Below, in pieces: positions 1-12,130 of a DNA stretch of 64,000 bases. Source of the stretch: Stomorhina lunata (lineage: Eukaryota; Arthropoda; Insecta; Diptera; Rhiniidae); assembly GCA_933228675.1 (NCBI GenBank), contig OW121741.1, positions 131,887,290-131,951,289 on the forward strand. The letters are read 5' to 3'. The notes under the pieces were generated by a model. That model did no database searches. It worked only from the letters and a program-made list of their open reading frames with translations, and was not told the DNA's origin. Each line of letters begins with the position of its first letter. Within the stretch, counting starts at the first letter, position 1. The position numbers and the translations under genes were made by a program.

Positions 1-1375
1 AATTTTTAGTACCAAAATGTTACTAAAGAAATTTTTAGAAGCAAAAATTTACTTAAGAAATTTTCAGTAGTAAAAATTTACTAAAAAATTTTTAGTGGTA
101 AAAATTAACTTAAGAAATTTTCAGCAGCAAAAATTTACAAAAGAAATTTTTAGTACCAAAAATTTACTAAAGAAATTTTTGTAGCAAAAATTAACTAAAG
201 AAATTTTTTATTGCAAAAATTTACTTAAGAAATTTTTGTTGCTAAAATTTACCAAAGAAATTTTTAGTGGCAAAAATGTACTAAAACAATTTTTGAAGCA
301 AAAATTTTATAAAGAAATTTTCAGTAGCAAAAATTTACTTAAGAAATTTTCAGCAGCAAAAATTTACAAAAAAAAATTTTAGTACCAAAAATTTTCTAAA
401 GATATTTTCAGCAGCAAAAATTAACAACAGAAATTTTTAGTACCAAAATTTTACTAAAGAAATTTTCAGAAGCAAAAATTTACTCAAGAAATTTTTAGTA
501 GGAAAAATTTACTAAAAAATTTTTAGTGGTAAAAATTAACTTAAGAAATTTTTAGTATCAAAAATTTACTGAAGAAATTTTCAGTAGCAAAAATTTATAA
601 AACAAATTTTTAGTAGTAAAAATTTACTGAAGATATTTTCAGTAGCAAAAATTAACTAAAGAAAATTTTAGTAGCAAAAATCTACTAAGGAAATCTCCAG
701 AAGTAAAAATTTACTAAAGAAATTTTCAGTAGAAAAAATTTGCTTAAAAAATTTTCTGAGTCAAATTTTGCTAAAGAAATTTTCAGTTGCAAAAATTTAC
801 TGAAGAAATTTTTAGTGTCAAATATTTACTTAAGAAATTTTTAGTAGCAAAATTTACTAAATAAATTTTCAGTAGCAAAAATTTATTTAAGAAATATTCA
901 GTAGCTAAAATTTACTAAAGATATTTTTAGTAGCAAAAACTTACTAAAGATATTGTTAGTAGCAAAAATTTATTAAAATACTTTAAGTAACTAAAATTTA
1001 CTATTCAAATTTTTAGTACCAAAAATTTGTTTAAGAAATTATCAGTATAAAACTTTGTAGTAGCTAAAATTTACTTAAGAAATTTTCAGTAGCAAAAATT
1101 TACTTAACAAATTTTCAGTAAAAAAATTTTCTAAAGAAATTTTTAGTAGCAAAAATTTTATAAAGAATTAGTTGTGGCCAAAATTTAGTAAATAAATTTT
1201 TTAAGAAAAAATTTACTAAATAAATTTTTGTAGCAAAAATTTACTAAATAAATTTTTGTAGCAAAAATTTACTAAATAAATTTTTGTAGCAAAAATTTAC
1301 TAAATAAATTTTTGTAGCTAAAATTTAATAAATAAATTTTTGTAGCAAAAATTTACTAAAAAAAATTGATTACAA
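1..1375. repeat. AT-rich 28-29 bp satellite array, diverged
   Basis: Tandem units of the form (AGTAGC)AAAAATTTACTAAAG followed by AAATTTTT or AAATTTTC. Each unit is an inverted repeat: arms AAAAATTT and AAATTTTT around ACTAAAG. Units here differ at many positions (AGTACC, AGTAGT, AGCAGC linkers), so it is older than the arrays at 9000 or 20400. The last units (about 1200-1350) are more uniform. No coding potential. Confidence 0.9.
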
Positions 1376-2430
1376 AAATTCACTTATACTAAAATTTTCT
1401 TATGTGAATATTTGTAAATTTTTACTTTTCACTCCTTTAAATTTCTGTCCTGGTTTTTGCTATATTTCTTATTTGCATCTCTGTAATTTACATATTTAGC
1501 AATCTTTAAAAGTATTTCACTTATTCACACAAGATGTTAAATTAAATTTAATCGCTTTAAATCAGTCACAGTGAAAGGAGTCTCCTCTAAAAGACCTCAA
1601 TAATTTTTGCTGAACAGAAAGGCAGAAAGACAGACATTCCATTCCGTCTGTCAGTTTATAATTGAACAATCTCAATCCCAATAATTTAACATTGAAATTT
1701 GTTGAATGTTCGACTATTCTTTGGGCTAAATCATCTCTTCCAATGCTACCACTTTCTGTTCCACTGCTACTTTTTGCCTGCCTAAATGTGGGTTAATTAA
1801 TTAACTTTTTAACTAATTAAGGTACATAATTTTAGATTTGGCAAAAATCATCTCTATAAACACCCATCAGTTAAATAAGCCAAAATAAAGACTAAAATGT
1901 ATTTAAAAAGCAAAAAGAAAAAGGTTTTTTTTGGCGGTTGTTTGGCACGCATGCGCAATGAAGAGTTCACGAAACAGTTTATTTTATTGAAATTTTAGAT
2001 TTTGTATTGATTTTCGTTGTTGTATCTTCGAGATCTTGCAAGTGGCTATAGGGAAAGGCGTGTGCCGTTGCCGCTGCCGCTGCTGCTCCGTTTTAAATGT
2101 TTTTCTTATTGAATTTGGAGCTTTTGTTATTTTGAAAAGTGAGTTAATTACCCTTCCGGTGCTGTTTGTTGTTGTCGGATTGTTTTTGTTACCGACTTTT
2201 GTTACGATTTTTTGTTTGGTATTCAATTGTTTTACCGTTTTTCTTGGGTGTCGGGATGTGAGTGGTTATATTTTTAGATTTTTTTTGGTTAACGCCTTCA
2301 GCGTTCAGTTTGCGGTCGGGTCAATAATGGAATGTATGAATAACTGATTGTATTTCGCGTTTTGGCGACCACTGTATTTACAGTTGCATGAATTTTTTTT
2401 AAACAATTTCATCATTTAAGGCCAAACATT
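1376..2430. other. Unique island without recognisable gene
   Basis: Non-repetitive DNA with visibly higher GC around 1920-2120 (GGCACGCATGCGCAATG; a CCGTTGCCGCTGCCGCTGCT run near 2065). Two overlapping open frames on opposite strands (1984-2226 minus, 2036-2347 plus) have low-complexity products with no family I recognise, and I treat them as chance. A short TTAATTAATTAACTTTTTAA tract lies near 1793. It could be a conserved noncoding element or promoter-like sequence; nothing decides this. Confidence 0.4.
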
Positions 2431-3565
2431 AGGCTGGTATTAAAAATAAGTACCGAAATTCACTTTGCAAAATTTTAGTACTGAAAATTACTCAAGAAAA
2501 TTTTTGTGCCAGAAAAATTTTAATATTAGTAGAATTTAAATATTAAATTAAAATCGACTAAAAAAATTATTAGAATAAAAATTTTATGCTAAAAATTTAA
2601 TGAAGAAATTATCAGCACAAAAAATTTTCAATCCAAAAAATTTACTAAAAAAATTTTTAGTACAAACAAATGATTAAAGAAATATTCAGTACAAAAAAAT
2701 TTTAGTACAAATTTTAGTCCTAAAAATTTTCTTAAGAAATTTTTAGTACAAAAAATTTGCTTAAGAAAATTTTAGTACAAACGATTTACTAAAGAAATTT
2801 TTAGTACAAAAAATTTGCTAAAGAAATTTTTAGTACAAACAATTTACTAAAAGAAATTAATACAGAAAATTTACTAAGAAATTTTTAGTACAAAAAAATT
2901 AGTAAAAAAATTTTAGGATAAAAAATTTAGTAAAAAAAATTTTTAGTACAAAAAATTTACTTAAGAAATTTTTGGTACAAAAAATTTACTGAAGAAATAT
3001 TTAGTACCAAAAATTTACTAAAGAAATATTTAGTACCAAAAATTTACTAAAGAAATTTTTAGTACAAAAAAATTATTAAAAAAATTTTAGGATAAAAAAT
3101 TTAGTAAAAAAATTTTTAGTACAAAAAATTTACTTAAGAAATTTTTGGTACAAAAAATTTACTGAAGAAATATTTAGTACCAAAAATTTACTAAAGAAAT
3201 ATTTAGTACCAAAAATTTACTAAAGAAATTTTTAGTACCAAAAATTTACTAAAGAAAATTTCAGTTATTAAAATTTACTTAATAAATTTTTAATTACAAA
3301 AAATTTACTAAAGAAATTTTTAGTACAAAAAATTTTCTTAGGAAATTTTTAGTACAAAAAATTTACTAAAGAAATTTTTAGTACTAGAGAAGAACAAAAA
3401 ATTTTGTAAAAAAAATTTTTAGTTCAAACAATTTACTTAAGAGATATTAAGTAAAAAAAATTTACTTAAGAAATTTTTAGTATAAAAAATGTCCTAAAAA
3501 AAATTGTTAGTACAAAAAATTTACTTAATGACTTTTTAGTTCAAAAAATTTACTAAAGAAATTTT
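2431..3565. repeat. AT-rich satellite array, ACTAAAG orientation
   Basis: Units AGTACAAAAAATTTAC, (T/C)TAAGAAATTTTT, period about 28-30 bp, diverged. A block of about 177 bp around 2885-3065 is repeated almost exactly at 3062-3240, a recent local duplication. The loop reads ACTAAAG on the plus strand, opposite to the block that follows. Confidence 0.85.
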
Positions 3566-5085
3566 AGTAAACTTTTTGTACCAAAAATTTCTTTAGTAAT
3601 TTTTTTGTACCAACAATTTATTTAGTAAATTTTTTGTACCAACAATTTCTTTAGTAAATTTTTTGTACCAAAAATTCCTTTAGTAAAGTTTTTGTACCAA
3701 AAATGTCTATTAATTTTTTTGTTTTAAAATTTTCTGTACTAAATTTTTTGTACTAAACATTTTTTAGTAAATTTTTTGATAAATTTTTTGTACCAAAAGT
3801 TTACTTAAAAATTTTTTTTGAACTAAAAATTTCTTTCAAAATTTTTCGTATTAAATATATCTTTAACAAATTTTTTGTACTAAAAATTTCTTTAATAAAT
3901 TTATTGTACTAAAATTTTTGCTACAAAAATTTCTTTAGTAAATAATTCGTACAAAAATTTATTTAGAATATTTTTGGTAAAAAAATTTCTTTAGTAACTT
4001 TAGTAACTTTTTGCTATAAAAATTTCTTTAATAAATTTTGTACTAAATTTTTTTTAGTAAATTTTTGGCACAAAAAATTTCTTTGGAAAAATTTTTGTAC
4101 TAAAAATTTCCTAACTATTCTTTTGTACTTAAAACTTCCTTAGCAAATTTTTGGTACAACAATTTGTTTAGTAAATTTTTGCTACAAAAATTTCTTTAGT
4201 AAATTTTTGCTACAAAAATCTCTTTAGTAAATTTTTACTACAAAAATTTCTTTACCAAATTTTTTGATACAAAAATTTTTTTTCTAAATTTTTGCTACAA
4301 TTATTTTTTTACTACATTTTTGCTATAAAAATTTCGTTAATAAATTTTTGCTACAAAAATTTTTTTAATAAATTTTTGGTACAAAAATTTCTTTAGTAAA
4401 TTTTTGGCTTGAAAAATTTCTTTAGTAAATTTTTGGCTTCAAAAATTTCTTTAGTAAATTTTTGGTATAAATTTTTCTTTAGTAAATTTTTGCTACAAAA
4501 ATTTCTTTAGTAAGTTTTGGCTACAAAAATTTCTTTAGTAAATTTTAGCTACAAAAATTTCTTTAGTAAATTTTTGCTACAAAAATTTCTTTAGTAAATT
4601 TTTGATACAAAAATTTCTTTAGTAAATTTTTGCTACAAAAATTTCTTTAGTAAATTTTTGCTACAAAAAGTTCTTTAGTAAATTTTTGCTACAAAAATTT
4701 CTTTAGTAAAGTTCTTTAGTAAATTTCTGCTTCTTTAGTAAATTTTTGCTACAAAAATTTCTTTAGTAAATTTTTTCTACAAAAATTTCTTTAGTAAATT
4801 TTTGCTACAAAAATTTCTTTAGTAAATTTTTGCTACAAAAATTTCTTTAGTAAAGTTCTTTAGTAAATTTCTGCTTCTTTAGTAAATTTTTGCTACAAAA
4901 ATTTCTTTAGTAAATTTTTGCTGCAAAAATTTCTTTAGTAAATTTTTGCTACAAAAATTTCTTTAGTAAATTTTTGCTACAAAAATTTCTTTAGTAAATT
5001 TTTGCTACAAAAAATTCTTTAGTAAATTTTTGATACTAAAAATAAGGTTATTTGTACCAAAAATATCTTGAGTGACAATTTTTAA
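3566..5085. repeat. AT-rich satellite array, CTTTAGT orientation (inverted relative to 2431-3565)
   Basis: Units TTTGCTACAAAAATTTC then TTTAGTAAAT, about 28 bp. The loop reads CTTTAGT, so unit orientation flips at about 3560-3570. The 3' half (4200-5030) is much more uniform than the 5' half. A composite containing AAAGTTCTTTAGTAAATTTC then TGCTTC occurs twice (around 4705 and 4850), showing block duplication. Confidence 0.85.
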
Positions 5086-5940
5086 CAAAATTTTTTGTTA
5101 AAATAAGTTTAACGAATTTTTTTCTTGAGGGGATCAAGGAGATTCCTAATAAAATTTGAATCAATATCATACTATTATTTTATTGCAAATATTTTTCAAT
5201 AAAATTTTTTAATTTGTCTTCTGGTCCACAGAAACCACATCTCCAAAGATACTTGTATGCATTTATTCCCATATCCATAAATATGTATGTATGTTTTTAT
5301 CAGTAGCAAAATTTTTCAATTTCAAAAATTTATAACTTTTATTGCTCTTGTTCCAAACATTTATTGAAAGCGGAATATTGAAACAACCTGCAGATTCGAT
5401 ATCATTGTTTTCCGATTTTTGTTTGTTTATTTCCTAAGTAGCCCCTTACGCCGTTACTATTTAAACGATTCTCCACCAGATAGCGGTCACTTTCGATTGT
5501 TTGTTGTTGCTTTTGTCTTCTCGTCGCTACTTACCGATCGATGTCTATATTAAGTAAATGAAATAATGAATGTATCCATAGACGGACTTTATTGTTCGGA
5601 CAGACGAACCAAGCCACCAAACATTTGCAAAATGTGTGGCCCTGACCACAGTTAACATTAAATTATTAGTTTCATTATTTTTACCTTTTTTTTTTTGGTT
5701 GTATGAAAGGCATCAGCAGAAAAACAAAATCGTTTTCTGATTGAGTTTCTTAATTTTTATTGTTTCATCCACAATAAATATTTGAGCTTTTTTTCGAAAT
5801 GTGTGCAACCTGCCACTCCGGATTACCTCAAATGATTTGCTATGGTTTATTGTGTAAATAAAATAAATTTTTGAGGTAAAAGTACTTCTTTGGTGTTAAG
5901 TGTTAAATAAGGATTTGTAATAAGTTAAAACTATAAAACA
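5086..5940. other. Unique island without recognisable gene
   Basis: Non-repetitive DNA. The central part (about 5440-5660) has more balanced composition (for example CCCCTTACGCCGTTACTA, TCGTCGCTACTTACCGATCG, GACGGACTTTATTGTTCGGA). No open frame longer than about 60 codons and no RNA gene seen. Candidate conserved noncoding sequence only. Confidence 0.4.
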
Positions 5941-8060
5941 CAATTTTAGACAAAAAAAAAATTGTATCACAAAACTTTACAAAAACAACTTTTGGTACCA
6001 ATTTTTTTAGTACTTAATATTTACCAAAGAAGTTTTAGTACTTAAAATTTACTATAACACTTTTTAGTACTAAAAATTTACCATACAAATTTTTAGTACT
6101 AAAAATTTACCAAACAAATTTTTAGTACTAAAAATTTACCAAAGAAATTTTTAGTACTAAAAATTTATGAATGAAATTTTTAGTACTAAATATTTACCAA
6201 AGAAAATTTTAGCACTAAAAATTTACCAAAGAAATTTTTAGTACTAAAAATTTGACAAAGAAATTTTTAGTACTAAAAATTTAAAACAAATTTTAAGTAC
6301 TAAAAATTTACCAAAGAAATTTTTAGTTCTTTAAATATACCAAATAAAATTTTGGTACTAAAAGTTTTCCAAAGAAATTTTTAGTACTAAAAATTTACTA
6401 AAGAAATTTTTAGTACTAAAAACTAAAGAAATTTTTAGTACTAAAAATTTACCATAAACATTTTTAGTACTAAAAATTTAACAAAGTACTAAAAATTTGC
6501 CAAAAAAAATTTAGTACTAAAAATTTGTCAAATAAATTTTTAGTACTAAAAATTTACCATACAAATTTTTAGTACTAAAAATTTACCAAAGAAATTTTTA
6601 GTACTAAAAATTTATGAATGAAATTTTTAGTACTAAATATTTACCAAAGGAAATTTTAGCACTAAAAATTTAACAAAGAAAGTTTTAGTACTAAAAATTT
6701 GACAAAGAAATTTTTAGTACAAAAAATTTGGCAAAGAAATTTTTAGTACTAAAAATTTAAAATAAATTTTTAGTACTAAAAATTTAAAATAAATTTTTAG
6801 TACTAAAAATTTACCAAACAAATTTTTAGTACTAAAAATTTACCAAACAAATTTTTAGTACTAAAAATTTACCAAACAAATTTTTAGTACTAAAAATTTA
6901 CCAAAGAAATTTACTAAAGAAATTTATAGTACTAAAAATTTACGAAAGAAATTTTTAGTTCTTCAAATATACCAAAAGAAATTTTTTTACTAAATATTTA
7001 CCAAAGAAATTTTTAGTACTTAAAATTTACCAAAGGAATTTTAAGTACTAAAAATTTGGCAAAGAAATTTTTAGTAAGAAAAATTTGCCAAAAAAAATTT
7101 TAGTACTAAAAATTTACCAAAGAAATTTTTAGTACTAAAAATTTACCAACGAAATTTTTAGTACTAAAAATTTACTAAAGAAATTTTTAGTACTAAAAGC
7201 TTACGAAAAAAAGTTTTAGTACTTCAAATATACCAAAAGAAATTTTAGTACTAAAAATTTTCTCAAGAAATTTTTAGTACTAAAAATTTAAAACAGAAAT
7301 TTTTAGTACTAAAGAAATTTTTGTAGCAAAAATTTACGGAAGAAATTTTTGTAGCAAAAAATCACTAAAGAAATTTTGAGTGCAAAAAGTTTACCAAAAA
7401 AATGTTAAGTAAAAAAAATTTTTAAGAAATTTTTAGTACAAAAAATTTACTAAAAAAATTAAGTAGACAAAATTTACAGATGAAATTTTAAATAGACAAA
7501 ATTTACTTAAGAACTTTTTAGCACATAAAATTTTCTAAGGAAATTTTTGGTACAAAAATTTTGCTAAAAAAATTTTTAGTACAAAAAAATTACTAAAGCA
7601 ATTTTTGTAGCTAAAATTTACTAAATAAATTTTTGTAAAGAATTTTTTGTACCAAAAATTTACTAAATAATTTTTTGTAGAAAATTTTTTGTACCAAAAA
7701 TTTACTAAATAAATTTTTGTACCAAAAATTTACTAAAGAAATGTTTGCACCAAAAATTTACTAAAGAAATTTTTGTACAAAAAATTTACTAAAGAAATTT
7801 TTGTATCAAAAATTTACTAAAGAAATTTTTGTACCAAAAATTTACTAAAGAAATTTTTGTACCAAAAATTTACTAAAGAAATTTTTGTACCAAAAATTTA
7901 CTAAAGAAATTTTTGTACCAAAAATTTACTAAAGAAACTTTTGTACCAAAAATTTACTAAAGAAACTTTTGTACCAAAAATTTACTAAAGAAATTTTTGT
8001 ACCAAAAATTTACTAAAGAAACTTTTGTACCAAAAATTTATTAAAAAATCTTTAAAGATT
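5941..8060. repeat. AT-rich satellite array, ACCAAAG/ACTAAAG orientation
   Basis: The left part (6000-7300) has units TAGTACTAAAAATTTACC then AAAGAAATTTT. The right part (7640-8040) is a fresher set, TTGTACCAAAAATTTACTA then AAGAAATT, nearly identical from 7790 to 8030 with a 28 bp period. Every unit has the AAAAATTT / AAATTTTT arms. Confidence 0.9.
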
Positions 8061-8780
8061 CTTAGTAATTTCTTAAAAGAATTTTAGCGTTCAAAGAAAT
8101 TGTGCTAAAATTAAAAATATATTTTTTACTATAAAGATTTTTGGTACCAAAAATGATCTCATCATCATTTTGAACAACTGGCTTATAAAATTATTTTTTT
8201 TTTCCAAACTAACCATTTCCATGATCACCGTTACCAATTTTCCCATTTATGAGTGAGTCATCGTCATCTTCATCAACGACAGCAACAACTTTACAACAAA
8301 ATGTGAAACGCCAAAAATTTTAAATTACTTTTAAATTTTTACTCTGACTCTGGCTATTGTTTCATTCAAAACTTTTCGATTTTATTCATAAAACGTGGCC
8401 AGCTGCAGATTATCTCTTCCAACTTCCCAACAATTTTCTGTCTGTCTGGCTGTGGAAAACAAATGCTACGCAATTGAACAAATGCGCGTGTAAAATTATG
8501 GTCTTTAAGGAAACACACGAGACTCCGTAACCAAAAGTGCAATAAGCCAACAACAACAATAAAAGCAACAAAATATAGTAACGGGTGGGTCGCCACCAAT
8601 TGCCCCAACTGTAAATTATTTACAAGATACTTAAAAATATAAATAAACAAGTCATGACCTTAAAGGAGTGATTTATAAACTGAAATATTCAAAAATATGT
8701 TTACAACTAGAAATTATTTAAGATATATCCACGTAAAATCTAATAGTGGTGTCAAAAAGTCTTATTTTGGTACCAAAATT
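8061..8780. other. Unique island without recognisable gene
   Basis: Non-repetitive. A 94-codon open frame on the minus strand (8366-8650) would encode a Leu/Val/Phe-rich peptide with a hydrophobic middle (LLYFVAFIVVVGLLHFWL). I do not recognise it, there is no support for expression, and single open frames of this size occur by chance. Could be noncoding. Confidence 0.35.
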
Positions 8781-11280
8781 TGTGGCACTAAATACCTCTG
8801 TAATAAAGCTTCAATACTCCAAATTTCCTTAGTATATTTTTAGTACTAAAAAGAACTTTAGGTAATTTTTTCATTTTTAGTACAAAGACATTTTTTTAGC
8901 AAATTTTAGTACAAAAAGTAAATTTTTGATACAAAAATTTGTTTAGAAAACTTTTGCTACAAAAATTTTAGTAAATTTTTGGTACAAAAAATATTGCTAA
9001 AAAGTTTTTGGTACATAAATTTCTTTAGTAAATTTTTGGTACAAAAATTTCTTAAGTAAATTTTTGGTACAAAAATTTCTTAAGTAAATTTTTGGTACAA
9101 AAATTTCTTTAGTAAATTTTTGGTACAAAAATTTCTTTAGTAAGTTTTTGGTATAAAAATTTCTTTAGTAAATTTTTGGTATAAAAATTTCTTTAGTAAA
9201 TTTTTGGTACAAAAATTTCTTTAGTAAATTTTTGGTACAAAAATTTCTATAGTAAATTTTTGGTACAAAAATTCCTTTAGTAAATTTTTGATACAAAAAT
9301 TTCTTTAGTAAATTTTTGGTACAAAAATTTCTTTAGTAAATTTTTGGTACAAAAATTTCTTTAGTAAATTTTTGGTACAAAAATTTCTTTAGTAAATTTT
9401 TGGTACAAAAATTTCTTTAGTAAATTTTTGGTACAAAAATTTCTTTAGTAAATTTTTGGTACAAAAATTTCTTTAGTAAATTTTTGATACAAAAATTTCT
9501 TTAGTAAATTTTTGGTACAAAAATTTCTTTAGTAAATTTTTGGTACAAAAATTTCTTTAGTAAATTTTTGGTACAAAAATTTCTTTAGTAAATTTTTGGT
9601 ACAAAAATTTCTTTAGTAAATTTTTGGTACAAAAATTTCTTTAGTAAATTTTTGGTACAAAAATTTCTTTAGTAAATTTTTGGTACAAAAATTTCTTTAG
9701 TAAATTTTTGGTACAAAAATTTCTTTAGTAAATTTTTGGTACAAAATTTAAATTTGAAATTTTTGGTACAAAAAATTTCTTTATAAAATTTTTTGGTACA
9801 AAAAATTTCTTTAGTAAATTTTTTGGTACAAAAAATTTCTTTAGTAAATTTTTTGGTACAAAAAATTTCTTTAGTAAATTTTTTGGTACAAAAAATATCT
9901 TTAGTAAATTTTTTGGTACTAAAAATTTCTTTGGTAAATTTTTGGTACAAAAAATTTCTTTAGTAAATTTTTGGTACAAAAAATTTCTTTAGTAAATTTT
10001 TTGGTACAAAAAATTTCTTTAGAAAATTTTTTTGTACAAAAAATTTCTTTAGTAAATTTTTTGGTACAAAAAATTTCTTTAGTAAATTTTTTGGTACAAA
10101 AAATTTCTTTAGTAAATTTTTTGGTACAAAAAATTTCTTTAGTAAATTTTTTGGTACAAAAAATTTCTTTAGTAAATTTTTTGGTACAAAAAATTTCTTT
10201 AGTAAATTTTTTGGTACAAAAAATTTCTTTAGTAAATTTTTTGGTACAAAAAATTTCTTTAGTAAATTTTTTGGTACAAAAAATTTCTTTAGTAAATTTT
10301 TGGGTACAAAAAATTTCTTTAGTAAATTTTTTGGTACAAAAAATTTCTGTAGTAAATTTTTTGGTACAAATAATTTCTTTAGTAAATTTTTTGGTACAAA
10401 AAATTTCTTTAGTAAATTTTTTGGTACAAAAAATTTCTTTAGTAAATTTTTGGTACAAAAAATTTCTTTAGTAAATTTTTTGGTACAAAAAATTTCTTTA
10501 GTAAATTTTTTGGTACAAAAAATTTCTTTAGTAAATTTTTTGGTACAAAAAATTTCTTTAGTAAATTTTTTGGTACAAAAAATTTCTTTAGTAAATTTTT
10601 TGGTACAAAAAATTTCTTTAGTAAATTTTTTGGTACAAAAAATTTCTTTAGTAAATTTTTTGGTACAAAAAATTTCTTTAGTAAATTTTTTGGTACAAAA
10701 AATTTCTTTAGTAAATTTTTTGGTACAAAAAATTTCTTTAGTAAATTTTTTGGTACAAAAAATTTCTTTAGTAAATTTTTTGGTACAAAAAATTTCTTTA
10801 GTAAATTATTTGTTACAAAAAATTTCTTTAGTAAATTTTTTGGTACAAAAAATTTCTTTAGTAAATTTTTTGGTACAAAAAATTTCTTTAGTAAATTTTT
10901 TGGTACAAAAAATTTCTTTAGTAAATTTTTTGGTACAAAAAATTTCTTTAGTAAATTTTTTGGTATAAAAAATTTCTTTAGTAAATTTCTTGGTACAAAA
11001 ATTGTCTTTTGTAAGTGGTACAAAAACTTTCTTAAGTAAATTTTTTGATACAAAAAATTTCTTGAGTAAATTTTTGGTACAAAAAATTCTTTAGAAAATT
11101 TTTTGATTAAAAAAGTTTCTTAAGTAAATTTTTGGTACAAAAATTTCTTGAGTAAATTTTTGGTACAAAAAATTCTTTAGAAAATTTTTTGATTAGAAAA
11201 GTTTCTTATGTTAATTTTTAGTACAAAAATTTCTTTAGTAAATTTGTGGCACTAATAATTTTTTGAATAATTTTTTATTG
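8781..11280. repeat. Highly homogeneous GGTAC satellite: 28 bp units then 30 bp units
   Basis: From about 9010 to 9745 the unit is 28 bp: GGTAC, arm AAAAATTT, loop CTTTAGT, arm AAATTTTT. From about 9750 to 10990 it is 30 bp, with one extra A in the left arm and one extra T in the right arm; sequence lines repeat exactly every 60 bases. Dozens of units are identical. Because 30 is a multiple of 3 and no stop falls in some frames, long artefactual open frames appear on both strands here. 8781-9010 and 10990-11280 are diverged edges. Confidence 0.95.
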
Positions 11281-12130
11281 CTTTTTGTAAGTAGGAGCTT
11301 GCAATAAAAGCGAAACCATTCTAACGACCGTAGCTAATTACAAATCTAGTCCTACTTGTAATTTGGAACATTAAGAATCCGAATGTGGGTGTAGTTTTGT
11401 TTAAAATTGAAAACTAAATTTGGTACCAAAACTTACACACGCTTTAAGCTGGTGTCTAAGTTGACCTGGCCTAAGATGATGTTAATGGTGTTTGCTGTTA
11501 CTGTTTAGGTTTTAGATTCAAACATACAACGTCGAATATTTTCATAAAAGTAAGTGAATTGAGACTAAACTTAGACTGCATTCCAATTTGTTTAGTGGTG
11601 ATGCCAAACAGCCAGCCCCAACGGAGCAAGAACGACAATAAATATTTAGTTAGTTAAGACAGTCAATAGAAAAAAAAGACGGACACTTTAAGGCTTTGGA
11701 ATTATTTGCAATGACGCAACAATCGCTGGTTGTTTCGTTGTTGTTTTTTTTTTTATTTTTTTGCTTCTCCAAACAATTTCAATTTTAAATGTTGAACTGA
11801 ACATATTTCACTTATAACATCCGATATGAGAGACACACAAAGTATTTTATAATAAATTCAGCAAATACAACGCATTTTGCCCCAATTACGTTCGATCTGG
11901 TTTTATAGTATTTTTCAATTTTATTCGTTATTATTTGGATTTTTTTCATCTTTTTTTTCTTGGTCTTCAGTTGTACTCGTAGTATTGTACTAGATATTGG
12001 TAATATACCAACTCAAGTCAACATGAAGAACATACTCAAAAAAATAGTTAAGTCTAGGAATTGGATGTGGACATTAGGATGGTACTAACTCCACTGAAAT
12101 ATATATTTTAAAAAATTCTAAAAACATTCA
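11281..12130. other. Unique island without recognisable gene
   Basis: Non-repetitive DNA between two satellite arrays, with a long T run near 11744-11760. It includes more complex stretches (CCAGCCCCAACGGAGCAAGA near 11611; ATGACGCAACAATCGCTGG near 11711). No open frame above about 60 codons and no RNA gene seen. Confidence 0.4.

Noticed and set aside
8366..8650. 94-codon minus-strand frame with a hydrophobic segment
   Set aside because: No recognisable family, no neighbouring exon or promoter evidence, and length within chance expectation for a unique island.
9669..11053. Long open frames on both strands with repeating KKFTKEIFCT / QKISLVNFLV peptides
   Set aside because: They exist because the 30 bp satellite unit is a multiple of three and lacks stops in some frames. 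Overlapping frames on both strands are open at once and the DNA is plain satellite.
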